The notes: a model not told the origin generated them from the sequence alone. A stretch of DNA of 5,662 bases from an uncultured Oscillospiraceae bacterium (GCA_934463345.1 CAKSJL010000099.1:1-5662); one strand, 5' to 3'. Shown: positions 1-5,433, counted from the first letter of the stretch. Made by a program: numbers and translations.

Positions 1-17
1 CAATTATTCCGAGCTTT

Positions 18-737
18 TCAGTTAGCTGCATTTTTCTTCACCCTTTTAAAGAATATTTCTGTATTATCATCACTTATCAGTATTCTTCCCGATTTTGTAA
101 GCTCCAGTATAGCAAGGAAGGTTGCAACTCTTTCTGAACGTCCTGTCATACCTTCAAACAGTGAATCAATTCTTGAAACACCATTTTTATAAAGACTTTT
201 TAGTACAAAGACAACTTTTGAGATGACAGATACAACTTTTTGCTGAACAACAGCATTAATTTTCTGTTCATCAGCCCTTTTCATAAGATCTGTCTTTTTT
301 ATGTTCATTTGCGAGAATGCTTCAATAAGTTTGTCCGGAGAATGCTTTAACTTATATTCGCTGTCCAGTTCCAGCTTTAAAGGCTCTCTTACAAATGTAT
401 CATTGCCACAAAATTGTTCTTTAAGTCTTTCAGCTGCTTTTTTGCAGAGTGAGTATTCTATGAGCGCTCCTTGAAGCTCTTTTTTTATTTCCTCCGCCGA
501 CTGAGGCTTCGGAAGAAGGGAAACTGTTTTGATGTAGATAAGCCTTGCTGCCATTTCAAGAAATTCACCTGCAAGTTCCAGATCCTGTTCTTTTGCCTGC
601 TCAATATAAAGGAGATATTGTTCCAGAAGCTTCGAGATTTCAATATCATTTATATTCAGTTTGTGCTTTGAAATCAGATGAAGGAGCAAATCAAGCGGAC
701 CTTCAAAAACATCCAGTTTAAAGGATATTGTCTCCAA
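18..737 (-). CDS. scpA: Segregation and condensation protein A (kleisin ScpA), TTG start
   Basis: ScpA is the kleisin subunit that, with ScpB, bridges the head domains of the SMC dimer and helps compact and segregate the chromosome at the nucleoid. The 239-residue length is normal for the family. The N-terminus carries the hallmark FEGPLDLLLHLI stretch (residues 11-22) of the SMC-neck-binding domain. A charged helical middle follows, and residues about 170-239 look like the C-terminal winged helix that binds the other SMC head. The start codon is TTG (complement of 735-737). It is chosen because the hallmark motif begins 10 residues later and a GGGAG Shine-Dalgarno lies 9 nt upstream; no ATG is near. 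It follows the M50 protease gene with 1 nt between stop and start, so the two are probably co-transcribed and translationally coupled. scpB normally follows and would lie beyond the left edge. Confidence 0.96.
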   Translation of the reverse strand: METISFKLDVFEGPLDLLLHLISKHKLNINDIEISKLLEQYLLYIEQAKEQDLELAGEFLEMAARLIYIKTVSLLPKPQSAEEIKKELQGALIEYSLCKKAAERLKEQFCGNDTFVREPLKLELDSEYKLKHSPDKLIEAFSQMNIKKTDLMKRADEQKINAVVQQKVVSVISKVVFVLKSLYKNGVSRIDSLFEGMTGRSERVATFLAILELTKSGRILISDDNTEIFFKRVKKNAAN

Positions 738-738
738 A

Positions 739-1428
739 TCAGTTCGCTCCCATCAGCTTTGGAATAAAGTCGGTTATCAGGAAAAAGAAATTGATAACAT
801 GTTCTGTGAGAAACTGAAGCGGCTTGTCAAGAATACCTGTCACAATTATCCCTAAGAATACTATGTTTACTATCATCTGATTGTTATATATCCATCTGTC
901 AAATTTTGCGCTTGTATAGTAGCTTACAATTTTTGAACCGTCAAGCGGTGGAATTGGAATAAGATTAAATATAGCAAGCCCTATGTTTACCGAAATAAAG
1001 AACCTGATTATATACATCAGTATAAAAAAAGGAGTTGTTTCACCGGTTGCTCCGTAATACCATTCAACTGCATTTGGGAGGTTAGCAAGTATACGGTAAA
1101 TAACAGTTGCGATAAATGCAACTATTAAGTTTGAAAGAGGTCCAGCAGCAGCAGTTACTGCAACGCCTAGTCTCTGCTTTTTGAATTTAAGAGGATTTAT
1201 TGGAACAGGTTTTGCCCAACCGAAAGGAGTTAGTAAAAGACATATTGCACCGACAATATCAATGTGCGCCAGTGGATTTAAAGTAAGTCTGCCGGCATAA
1301 GCAGCGGTGTCATCGCCCATTTTGTGTGCAGCCCAGGCATGAGCGAATTCATGAACAGGCAGAATCAGAAAAATAATAAGAATTTTTGTAAAGATCTCAA
1401 GTATCTTATCCATCATATTTATATCCAT
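739..1428 (-). CDS. Site-2 protease family (M50) intramembrane zinc metalloprotease
   Basis: A 229-residue polytopic membrane protein of the compact bacterial M50B/site-2 protease class, which cleaves substrates within the membrane; the substrate here is unknown. Visible motifs, counted from the chosen start, are the zinc-binding HEFAH (26-30, HExxH), GPLSN (96-100), and NLIPIPPLDG (155-164), whose Asp163 supplies the third zinc ligand. Hydrophobic segments surround each motif, and no PDZ domain is present. The frame is open 66 codons further upstream to a TTG at 1626, but ATG at 1426-1428 is preferred: AAGGAAAGG ends 9 nt before it, and the promoter at 1462-1490 would start transcription downstream of the longer start. 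ATGs 4 and 5 codons later are also possible. M50 genes directly before scpA are a common arrangement in Clostridia. No functional link to condensin is established by this. Confidence 0.93.
   Translation of the reverse strand: MDINMMDKILEIFTKILIIFLILPVHEFAHAWAAHKMGDDTAAYAGRLTLNPLAHIDIVGAICLLLTPFGWAKPVPINPLKFKKQRLGVAVTAAAGPLSNLIVAFIATVIYRILANLPNAVEWYYGATGETTPFFILMYIIRFFISVNIGLAIFNLIPIPPLDGSKIVSYYTSAKFDRWIYNNQMIVNIVFLGIIVTGILDKPLQFLTEHVINFFFLITDFIPKLMGAN
747..751 (-). promoter_or_regulatory. Ribosome binding site of scpA (decides the TTG start)
   Basis: GGGAG on the minus strand, inside the last codons of the upstream protease gene and 9 nt before the TTG at 737. It supports the non-ATG start of scpA and ties scpA translation to that of its neighbour. 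Confidence 0.7.
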
Positions 1429-1437
1429 AATATCCAA

Positions 1438-1446
1438 CCTTTCCTT
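1438..1446 (-). promoter_or_regulatory. Ribosome binding site of the M50 protease
   Basis: AAGGAAAGG on the minus strand ends 9 nt before the ATG at 1428. It fixes the start at 1428 rather than the longer open frame, which has a hydrophobic, AT-rich extension and no visible binding site. Confidence 0.6.
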
Positions 1447-1461
1447 AATGCAATTATATTT

Positions 1462-1490
1462 ATTATACAGTATATCATGGCTTTTTTCAA
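1462..1490 (-). promoter_or_regulatory. Sigma-A type promoter for M50 protease-scpA
   Basis: On the minus strand, TTGAAA (complement of 1485-1490), a 17-nt spacer and a perfect TATAAT (complement of 1462-1467). Transcription would begin near 1455, giving a leader of about 27 nt before the ATG at 1428. It probably serves both the protease gene and scpA, since scpA has no gap in which to hold its own promoter. Confidence 0.75.
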
Positions 1491-1533
1491 GTATTATACT
1501 GAAAATAAAAATTTCTGGTGTTGAAATAATCAG

Positions 1534-1553
1534 ACACATTAAAATGAATGTGT
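1534..1553. repeat. Inverted repeat between the divergent promoters, possible operator
   Basis: ACACATT (1534-1540) and its exact reverse complement AATGTGT (1547-1553) are separated by 6 nt. The repeat is centred near 1543, 17 nt upstream of the rightward -35 box and 43 nt upstream of the leftward one. The 10-nt word GACACATTAA that contains the left arm (1533-1542) occurs again at 1656-1665 inside the rightward leader. This layout would suit a dimeric regulator, but in AT-rich DNA a 7-bp palindrome can arise by chance. Confidence 0.4.
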
Positions 1554-1570
1554 AAATTGAAACAAGTTTA

Positions 1571-1599
1571 TTGACATTTACGATTGAAAGAAGTATAAT
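1571..1599 (+). promoter_or_regulatory. Consensus sigma-A promoter for the dockerin/transglutaminase gene
   Basis: TTGACA at 1571-1576, a 17-nt spacer and TATAAT at 1594-1599: a full match to the sigma-A consensus. Transcription would start near 1606. The downstream leader is about 129 nt, unusually long beside the other units in this window (about 27 and 38 nt). Confidence 0.85.
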
Positions 1600-1605
1600 T
1601 AAATA

Positions 1606-1734
1606 AATAAAAGTAAAAGCGGACAAGTTACTATTTTATTATGAAATGGTGATATGACACATTAATTAAAGATATTATGAGAGGAAAATATACTGAAGGG
1701 AGGAAGTATATCATAAAATTGATATACGATATTT
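1606..1734 (+). other. Long 5' leader of the dockerin/transglutaminase mRNA
   Basis: Untranslated leader inferred from the promoter at 1571-1599. It holds the second copy of GACACATTAA (1656-1665), a possible 24-codon upstream frame (1677-1751), a strong Shine-Dalgarno (1695-1706) and a hairpin (1706-1727). I do not recognise a known riboswitch, T-box or intrinsic terminator in it. Confidence 0.5.
1695..1734 (+). promoter_or_regulatory. Distant Shine-Dalgarno followed by a hairpin before the ATG at 1735
   Basis: A very strong site, GAAGGGAGGAAG (1695-1706), is the only good one ahead of the ATG at 1735, but its GGAGG core ends at 1703, 31 nt too early. GTATATC (1706-1712) pairs perfectly with GATATAC (1721-1727) around an 8-nt loop. 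If the hairpin forms, only 2 + 7 = 9 unpaired nt remain between GGAGG and the ATG, the same spacing seen at most starts in this window. The stem is AT-rich and weak, so the bypass is an inference. Confidence 0.45.
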
Positions 1735-3153
1735 ATGAAATGTTATTTTAGAGCGTGGTTAACATTGTGCATATTCAGCTTTTCATTGATGACTTCTGTA
1801 TTTTCTGCCCAAGCAATTGATGAGTTATCATCAGACCTGACAGAGGAAGAAATTCAACTTGATGAAATTCAGCTTATGCCGGAGGATAGTGCTGTCAGTT
1901 CAGATCTGCTTCCGGGTGTCAGGTATCTGTACAATGCTGATACATTTTCGTATTATGATCAGTTAAATGAAAATAATCAGGTAGCGTATGATGCAATGAA
2001 AGTATGGCTTACGCCGGATGAAAGTGAATTTACTGTTTCACTTCCTGACGCAATTTCATACAAAACTGAATCAACTGATATGAGCAGTTGGGATACAACT
2101 CAGTATAACGAATTCTGGAATTTGATTTTCAGTAATATTATTTATGGAAAAATGGCTCTTTCCTATGATTACCCTGAGCTGTTCTGGCTGGATAGCAATA
2201 AAATTAAAATTTCCATAGGAAGCGCAAAGGTAAGTCAGAACGTTATAACTGGAATTTACACAATGAAAATATCTCAGATAAAAATGCAGGGAAGCGTCAG
2301 TGAGGAGTATACTGATGTTGATACGGCGCTTGAATACAAAAAACTTATTGAAGATTCTGTTGATTCTTTTGAAGTAAAAGGCGATGACAGGTATCAGCAG
2401 GTAAAATATATACACGACTATATTGCAGGAACTGTTACATATAATGCCGACGCTCCGTTTCACGATGCCGTAACAGGACTTTTTACTGAACCATACCAGA
2501 TTGTATGCGAAGGATATTCAAAGGCATTTAAGATTTTGTGTGATAAATCAGAAATACCATGTATAGTTGTTCCGGGAAATATCAATACTTCCAATAATAC
2601 AGGGCATATGTGGAATTATGTGATGATGGAGGATAATAACTGGTATGGAATTGACTGTACATGGGATGATACAAATATGGAATCCAATCCGGTCAAATAT
2701 ACATATTTTCTGAAAGGTTCGACAAAGTTCAATACGAATCATACACCGGACACACAGTATGTAAACATTGGATTTACATATCCGGAGCTTAGCAAAGAAG
2801 ATTATGTTTACGATAAGACTGATCCATTGGTTACAACGGCGCCTGTTCAGACAACTGTTCCGTATACCACAAAAACAACGATTATTACATCCGTTAGCAT
2901 ACTAGCATCATCGGTTTCATCTATAGCTACTGAAACAAAACCAGTTGTAACAACTGATGTTCATACACATATAAAAGGTGACTATAACCTTGATGAAAAG
3001 ATTGATGTTTCAGACATGGTTTTGTTGAGAAAACTGCTTACTGGAGCAGTGAAAATGGATGATAGTATTCCAAATGATGATCTTAACGATGATAATATAA
3101 TAAATATATTCGATTATATTATTCTTTCAAGAAAAATTTTAGGAGGATATTAA
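1735..3153 (+). CDS. Secreted transglutaminase-like protein with C-terminal type I dockerin
   Basis: A 472-residue exported protein. Residues 1-27 form a signal peptide: K2/R6, a hydrophobic core, and a likely cleavage after SAQA at 24-27. Residues about 215-312 are a transglutaminase-like core with the papain-type triad visible as Cys258 (IVCEGYSKAF), His291 (GHMWNY) and Asp307 (GIDCTWDD). Members act as peptidases, transglutaminases or binding modules, and the reaction here cannot be read from sequence. A Thr/Ser-rich linker spans about 366-407. The dockerin (413-472) has two EF-hand-like calcium loops: D416, N418, D420, D427 and D449, N451, D453, D460. Such a module would plug the protein into a cohesin-bearing scaffoldin or the cell surface. 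The ATG is confirmed by the signal peptide and by an in-frame stop at 1720-1722. The gene has its own strong promoter and is followed 2 nt later by a tiny surface-signal protein. Confidence 0.93.
   Translation: MKCYFRAWLTLCIFSFSLMTSVFSAQAIDELSSDLTEEEIQLDEIQLMPEDSAVSSDLLPGVRYLYNADTFSYYDQLNENNQVAYDAMKVWLTPDESEFTVSLPDAISYKTESTDMSSWDTTQYNEFWNLIFSNIIYGKMALSYDYPELFWLDSNKIKISIGSAKVSQNVITGIYTMKISQIKMQGSVSEEYTDVDTALEYKKLIEDSVDSFEVKGDDRYQQVKYIHDYIAGTVTYNADAPFHDAVTGLFTEPYQIVCEGYSKAFKILCDKSEIPCIVVPGNINTSNNTGHMWNYVMMEDNNWYGIDCTWDDTNMESNPVKYTYFLKGSTKFNTNHTPDTQYVNIGFTYPELSKEDYVYDKTDPLVTTAPVQTTVPYTTKTTIITSVSILASSVSSIATETKPVVTTDVHTHIKGDYNLDEKIDVSDMVLLRKLLTGAVKMDDSIPNDDLNDDNIINIFDYIILSRKILGGY
3141..3146 (+). 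promoter_or_regulatory. Ribosome binding site of the 45-residue protein
   Basis: AGGAGG, formed by the last codons of the dockerin gene, 9 nt before the ATG at 3156. It is among the best sites in the window and is the main reason to believe the short gene is translated in its own right. Confidence 0.75.
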
Positions 3154-3155
3154 AA

Positions 3156-3293
3156 ATGAATTTTTTACTTCCTTTTTTGGCTGCACCAGCAACTGGTGAC
3201 CATAGAAATGTTGCTCTTTATATAATTATAGCAGTTATTGCCGCAATTTTAATTGTACTATTTATATTGCTTGGCAAAAAAACAAAAAAATAA
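3156..3293 (+). CDS. 45-residue protein consisting of a sortase-type sorting signal
   Basis: A very small gene beginning 2 nt after the dockerin stop and preceded by AGGAGG at 9 nt. The product has a short hydrophobic start (MNFLLPFLAA), then APATGD at residues 10-15, a single membrane span at about 19-39, and a basic tail, KKTKK (41-45). Motif, hydrophobic segment and positive tail in that order are the layout of a C-terminal cell-wall sorting signal of the LPxTG/NPxTGD kind, cleaved by sortases between Thr and Gly. The oddity is that only 12 residues precede the Thr-Gly bond, so there is no passenger domain. It may be a tiny membrane protein, a sortase substrate releasing a short peptide, or a remnant of a larger anchored protein. 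It is probably co-transcribed with the dockerin gene. Existence as a gene is fairly sure; function is unknown. Confidence 0.8.
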   Translation: MNFLLPFLAAPATGDHRNVALYIIIAVIAAILIVLFILLGKKTKK

Positions 3294-3339
3294 TTATAAG
3301 AAAATTATAGTTCTGCTTTGTGAAATTTCTGTGTTTTGG

Positions 3340-3368
3340 TTGACATGCAAGGTCTGTTCTGTTAAAAT
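3340..3368 (+). promoter_or_regulatory. Sigma-A promoter for the DUF5685/J-domain/membrane protein unit
   Basis: TTGACA at 3340-3345, a 17-nt spacer and TAAAAT at 3363-3368, one mismatch from consensus. Transcription would start near 3375, about 38 nt before the TTG at 3413. I see no convincing terminator between 3294 and 3339, only a weak AT-only repeat without a T-tract, so read-through from the dockerin unit is possible. Confidence 0.8.
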
Positions 3369-3398
3369 TAATGTATGAGAAATCATAAATTGCACTGT

Positions 3399-3403
3399 AG
3401 AGG
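3399..3403 (+). promoter_or_regulatory. Ribosome binding site deciding a TTG start at 3413
   Basis: AGAGG lies directly against the ATG at 3404, with no spacer, which is too close for initiation there. The TTG at 3413 sits 9 nt after it, the same spacing as at most other starts in the window. Confidence 0.65.
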
Positions 3404-3412
3404 ATGATTGTT

Positions 3413-4270
3413 TTGTTCGGTTATATAAGACCGTTTAAGCCGTATATGAGGATGAGCGATTTTCAGATATATACTGGCTTTTACTGCGGACTATGTAAAA
3501 ATCTTGGTAAGAATTACGGACAACTTTACAGAATGATGCTAAGCTATGATTTTGCATTTTTAGGGATTCTTTGCTGCTCATTGAATGAAACTCCGCTGCA
3601 TTTTGAACCTCAGCACTGTATAATTCATCCTTTGACGAAAAAAATGTGTCTGAAAAACAATGAAGTGCTTGACTATACGGCAGCCGCCGCTGTAATATCT
3701 GTTTATCAGAAGCTTAGCGATAGTATTTCTGATACAGGATTTATTAAGTCACTGCCATATCGTTTCATAAAACTTTTGGCGGGAAAGGGATATAAAAAAG
3801 CAGTAAAAAAATATCCTGATACAGCTGGTAAAATACAATTGGAAATGAACAGGCAGTTTAAGCTTGAATCGGAAGGGTGCAGTTCGCTTGATTATGCATG
3901 TGAACCTACCGCACAGATAATGTCAGAACTCGCATCAAATGTTACTTCTGAAAAGGAACAATCGGAAATTTTCAGTAGCTTTGGCTATCATCTTGGAAGG
4001 TTTATATACCTTGCTGATGCATATGATGATGCTGAAGATGACCTTAAAAAAAATAATTACAATGTTCTTTTGAATTATAGTAAAGATGTTCATTCTGCTA
4101 AAAAGCTTGCATCAGAAAATATAAATATGAGTCTCTGTATGATAGCAGAATATTACAGTAAAATAAAAATTAATCGCTTTAAAGAAATAATTGATAATGT
4201 TATTTTTCTTGGCTTAAAAAATTTTTCTTTGTTCAAGAAAAAAGAAAAGAAGCGTGAAATAATTCTTTAG
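3413..4270 (+). CDS. DUF5685 family protein, function unknown
   Basis: A soluble, mostly helical protein of 285 residues that I recognise as DUF5685. The start is set at TTG 3413, giving MFGYIRPFKP, the usual beginning of this family, with AGAGG 9 nt upstream; the ATG three codons earlier abuts that site. Visible landmarks are YCGLC (24-28), SYDFAFL (44-50), Cys69/His72-Pro73 and Cys79, which with the CxxC could bind a metal, and an acid-rich helix DAYDDAEDD (202-210) followed by KKNNYN. The DDxxD-like spacing inside that helix recalls the magnesium-binding motifs of helical isoprenoid synthases, but this is a motif likeness and not a demonstrated homology. The C-terminus is strongly basic (275-281). 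It is the first gene of a unit with a J-domain protein 30 nt downstream, which suggests a partnership with Hsp70-type chaperone activity. No biochemical role is known to me. Confidence 0.87.
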   Translation: MFGYIRPFKPYMRMSDFQIYTGFYCGLCKNLGKNYGQLYRMMLSYDFAFLGILCCSLNETPLHFEPQHCIIHPLTKKMCLKNNEVLDYTAAAAVISVYQKLSDSISDTGFIKSLPYRFIKLLAGKGYKKAVKKYPDTAGKIQLEMNRQFKLESEGCSSLDYACEPTAQIMSELASNVTSEKEQSEIFSSFGYHLGRFIYLADAYDDAEDDLKKNNYNVLLNYSKDVHSAKKLASENINMSLCMIAEYYSKIKINRFKEIIDNVIFLGLKNFSLFKKKEKKREIIL

Positions 4271-4300
4271 CGCAATACGTTAGAAACAAAGGAGTAAAAA

Positions 4301-4876
4301 ATGACAGATCCATATCAGATTTTAGGAATTTCCCCAAGTGCTTCGGATGATGAGGTGAAATCAGCATACAGATCGCTTTCACAAAAATATCATCCTGATC
4401 TTCATTCGGGAAACAGTGTACTTGAAGACATAGCAAATGAGAAAATGACTGAGATAAATTCGGCATATGATGAAATAATGAATTCAAGAAGAAGCACTGG
4501 TTCTTCGTTTTATGGAAGTAACTCATTCGTAGATATCAGAAGAATGATAGAAAGCGGTAATTACACAAAGGCAGATGAGGCATTGGATGCTGACCGTCAG
4601 GAAGGAAATGCAGAGTGGAATTTTTTGCGTGGAACTGTGTGTCTTTCGAGAGGTTGGTTGAATGATGCTTACACATATTACGAAAAAGCAGTTCGTCTTG
4701 ATCCTTCAAACAGGGAATATCAGGCGGCATTCAATCAGATAAGCTCGAAGCGTTCCGGGCAAATGTATGGAAATCCGTACAATACTTCAAATCCTAACAG
4801 TGACAATACTGCAAATTGTTTGTGTAATGCTTGCCAGTGTCTGCTGTGTGCTGATTGCCTGTGTGACTGCTTTTAA
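4301..4876 (+). CDS. J-domain protein with TPR-like region and Cys-rich C-terminus
   Basis: A 191-residue co-chaperone-type protein. Residues about 3-65 are a J domain with the DPYQILGI start and the catalytic HPD at 31-33, which stimulates ATP hydrolysis by DnaK-type Hsp70. Residues about 87-150 look like two tetratricopeptide-type helical hairpins (a WNFLRGTVCLSRGW-like helix, then AYTYYEKAVRLDPSN), normally a protein-binding surface. A flexible Gly/Asn/Ser segment leads to a tail with eight cysteines in residues 173-191, suited to metal binding or lipid/redox modification. It is not the classical DnaJ: the Gly/Phe region, the zinc domain with four CxxCxGxG repeats and the substrate-binding domain are all absent. 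AAAGGAG (4288-4294) precedes the ATG by 6 nt. The stop lies 2 nt before the next gene. Proteins of this J-domain/Cys-tail type are familiar in Clostridia, but their client is unknown. Confidence 0.9.
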   Translation: MTDPYQILGISPSASDDEVKSAYRSLSQKYHPDLHSGNSVLEDIANEKMTEINSAYDEIMNSRRSTGSSFYGSNSFVDIRRMIESGNYTKADEALDADRQEGNAEWNFLRGTVCLSRGWLNDAYTYYEKAVRLDPSNREYQAAFNQISSKRSGQMYGNPYNTSNPNSDNTANCLCNACQCLLCADCLCDCF

Positions 4877-4878
4877 TT

Positions 4879-5421
4879 ATGAATAAAGTAAGTTATCGTG
4901 TGGCTTTGGGTGGAATAATATCTTCTCTTTGCATTTTTTCAATGTTTATATCCGCTGTTATGCCGTTTCTTTATCTTACAATGCCGATGATAGCCGGTGC
5001 GCTTTTGACAATTATAGCTGTTGAAGTAAACAAGTCATGGGCATTTCTTACATATGCGGCTGTAGGATTGCTTTCAGCATTTATAATTCCAAATAAAGAA
5101 GCACCGCTGATATTTATACTTCTTTTTGGTTATTATCCTATTATTAAAGAACCAATTGAAAAAATACATTCAAAGGCTCTAAAGTTTTTACTTAAGCTTG
5201 TTATTTTCAATATTGTTGCAGTTGCAGATTACTATGCTACTATTTTCATTCTTGGTGTTTCAGATATGATGGACGATTTTGCTTTTTTAGGAAAACTGGG
5301 TATATATATTTTCTGGGTAGCGTGCAATGTAATATTTTTTGTTTATGATTATGCCCTAAAAGGTTGTATTGAGGTTTATATTAAAGTTCTCAAACCTAAA
5401 ATTTATGGAAAAAGAAAGTGA
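4879..5421 (+). CDS. Six-helix integral membrane protein, possibly ECF transporter S-component-like
   Basis: A hydrophobic 180-residue protein with about six predicted membrane helices (near 8-28, 30-48, 53-70, 74-90, 100-125 and 138-160) and a basic C-terminus ending KPKIYGKRK. The size, the six-helix topology and the opening ALGGIISSL...MPF...MPMIAG pattern resemble substrate-binding S-components of energy-coupling-factor vitamin transporters. I cannot name a substrate, and an unrelated membrane family is possible. The ATG lies 2 nt after the stop of the J-domain gene and no Shine-Dalgarno is visible in the preceding 20 nt, so translation probably depends on ribosomes finishing the upstream gene. 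It ends the three-gene unit just before a strong terminator. That tight coupling argues for a shared role with the J-domain and DUF5685 proteins. Confidence 0.78.
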   Translation: MNKVSYRVALGGIISSLCIFSMFISAVMPFLYLTMPMIAGALLTIIAVEVNKSWAFLTYAAVGLLSAFIIPNKEAPLIFILLFGYYPIIKEPIEKIHSKALKFLLKLVIFNIVAVADYYATIFILGVSDMMDDFAFLGKLGIYIFWVACNVIFFVYDYALKGCIEVYIKVLKPKIYGKRK

Positions 5422-5433
5422 TTTTAGGTATAG

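Noticed and set aside
1..17. Start of scpB on the minus strand at the left edge
   Set aside because: A TTG (complement of 1-3) follows a GGAA-like site, but no coding residues are visible to test it, so the gene is expected from context only.
1606..1700. Riboswitch or T-box in the long leader
   Set aside because: No conserved aptamer core, T-box sequence or terminator/antiterminator pair could be recognised by eye.
2071..2463. 130-codon open frame on the minus strand
   Set aside because: It lies entirely antisense to the transglutaminase-like gene, has no recognisable domain, and is a by-product of that gene's codon use.
3096..3293. Programmed -1 frameshift joining the dockerin protein to the sorting signal
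   Set aside because: The short frame is open back to 3096 in the -1 frame, but no X-XXY-YYZ slippery heptamer lies in the right phase, the dockerin is complete at its own stop, and AGGAGG with 9-nt spacing explains separate translation.
3294..3330. Possible terminator after the 45-residue gene
   Set aside because: Only a short A/T-only repeat (AATTATAAG...AAATTATAG) without G-C pairs or a T-tract; too weak to call.
4043..4056. Run of eight A in the DUF5685 gene as a slippage site
   Set aside because: The run encodes ordinary Lys/Asn codons and the frame continues into conserved-looking sequence; no alternative product is evident.
4233..4526. 97-codon open frame on the minus strand across the DUF5685/J-domain boundary
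   Set aside because: Antisense to two well-supported genes, with a composition typical of a shadow frame and no family likeness.
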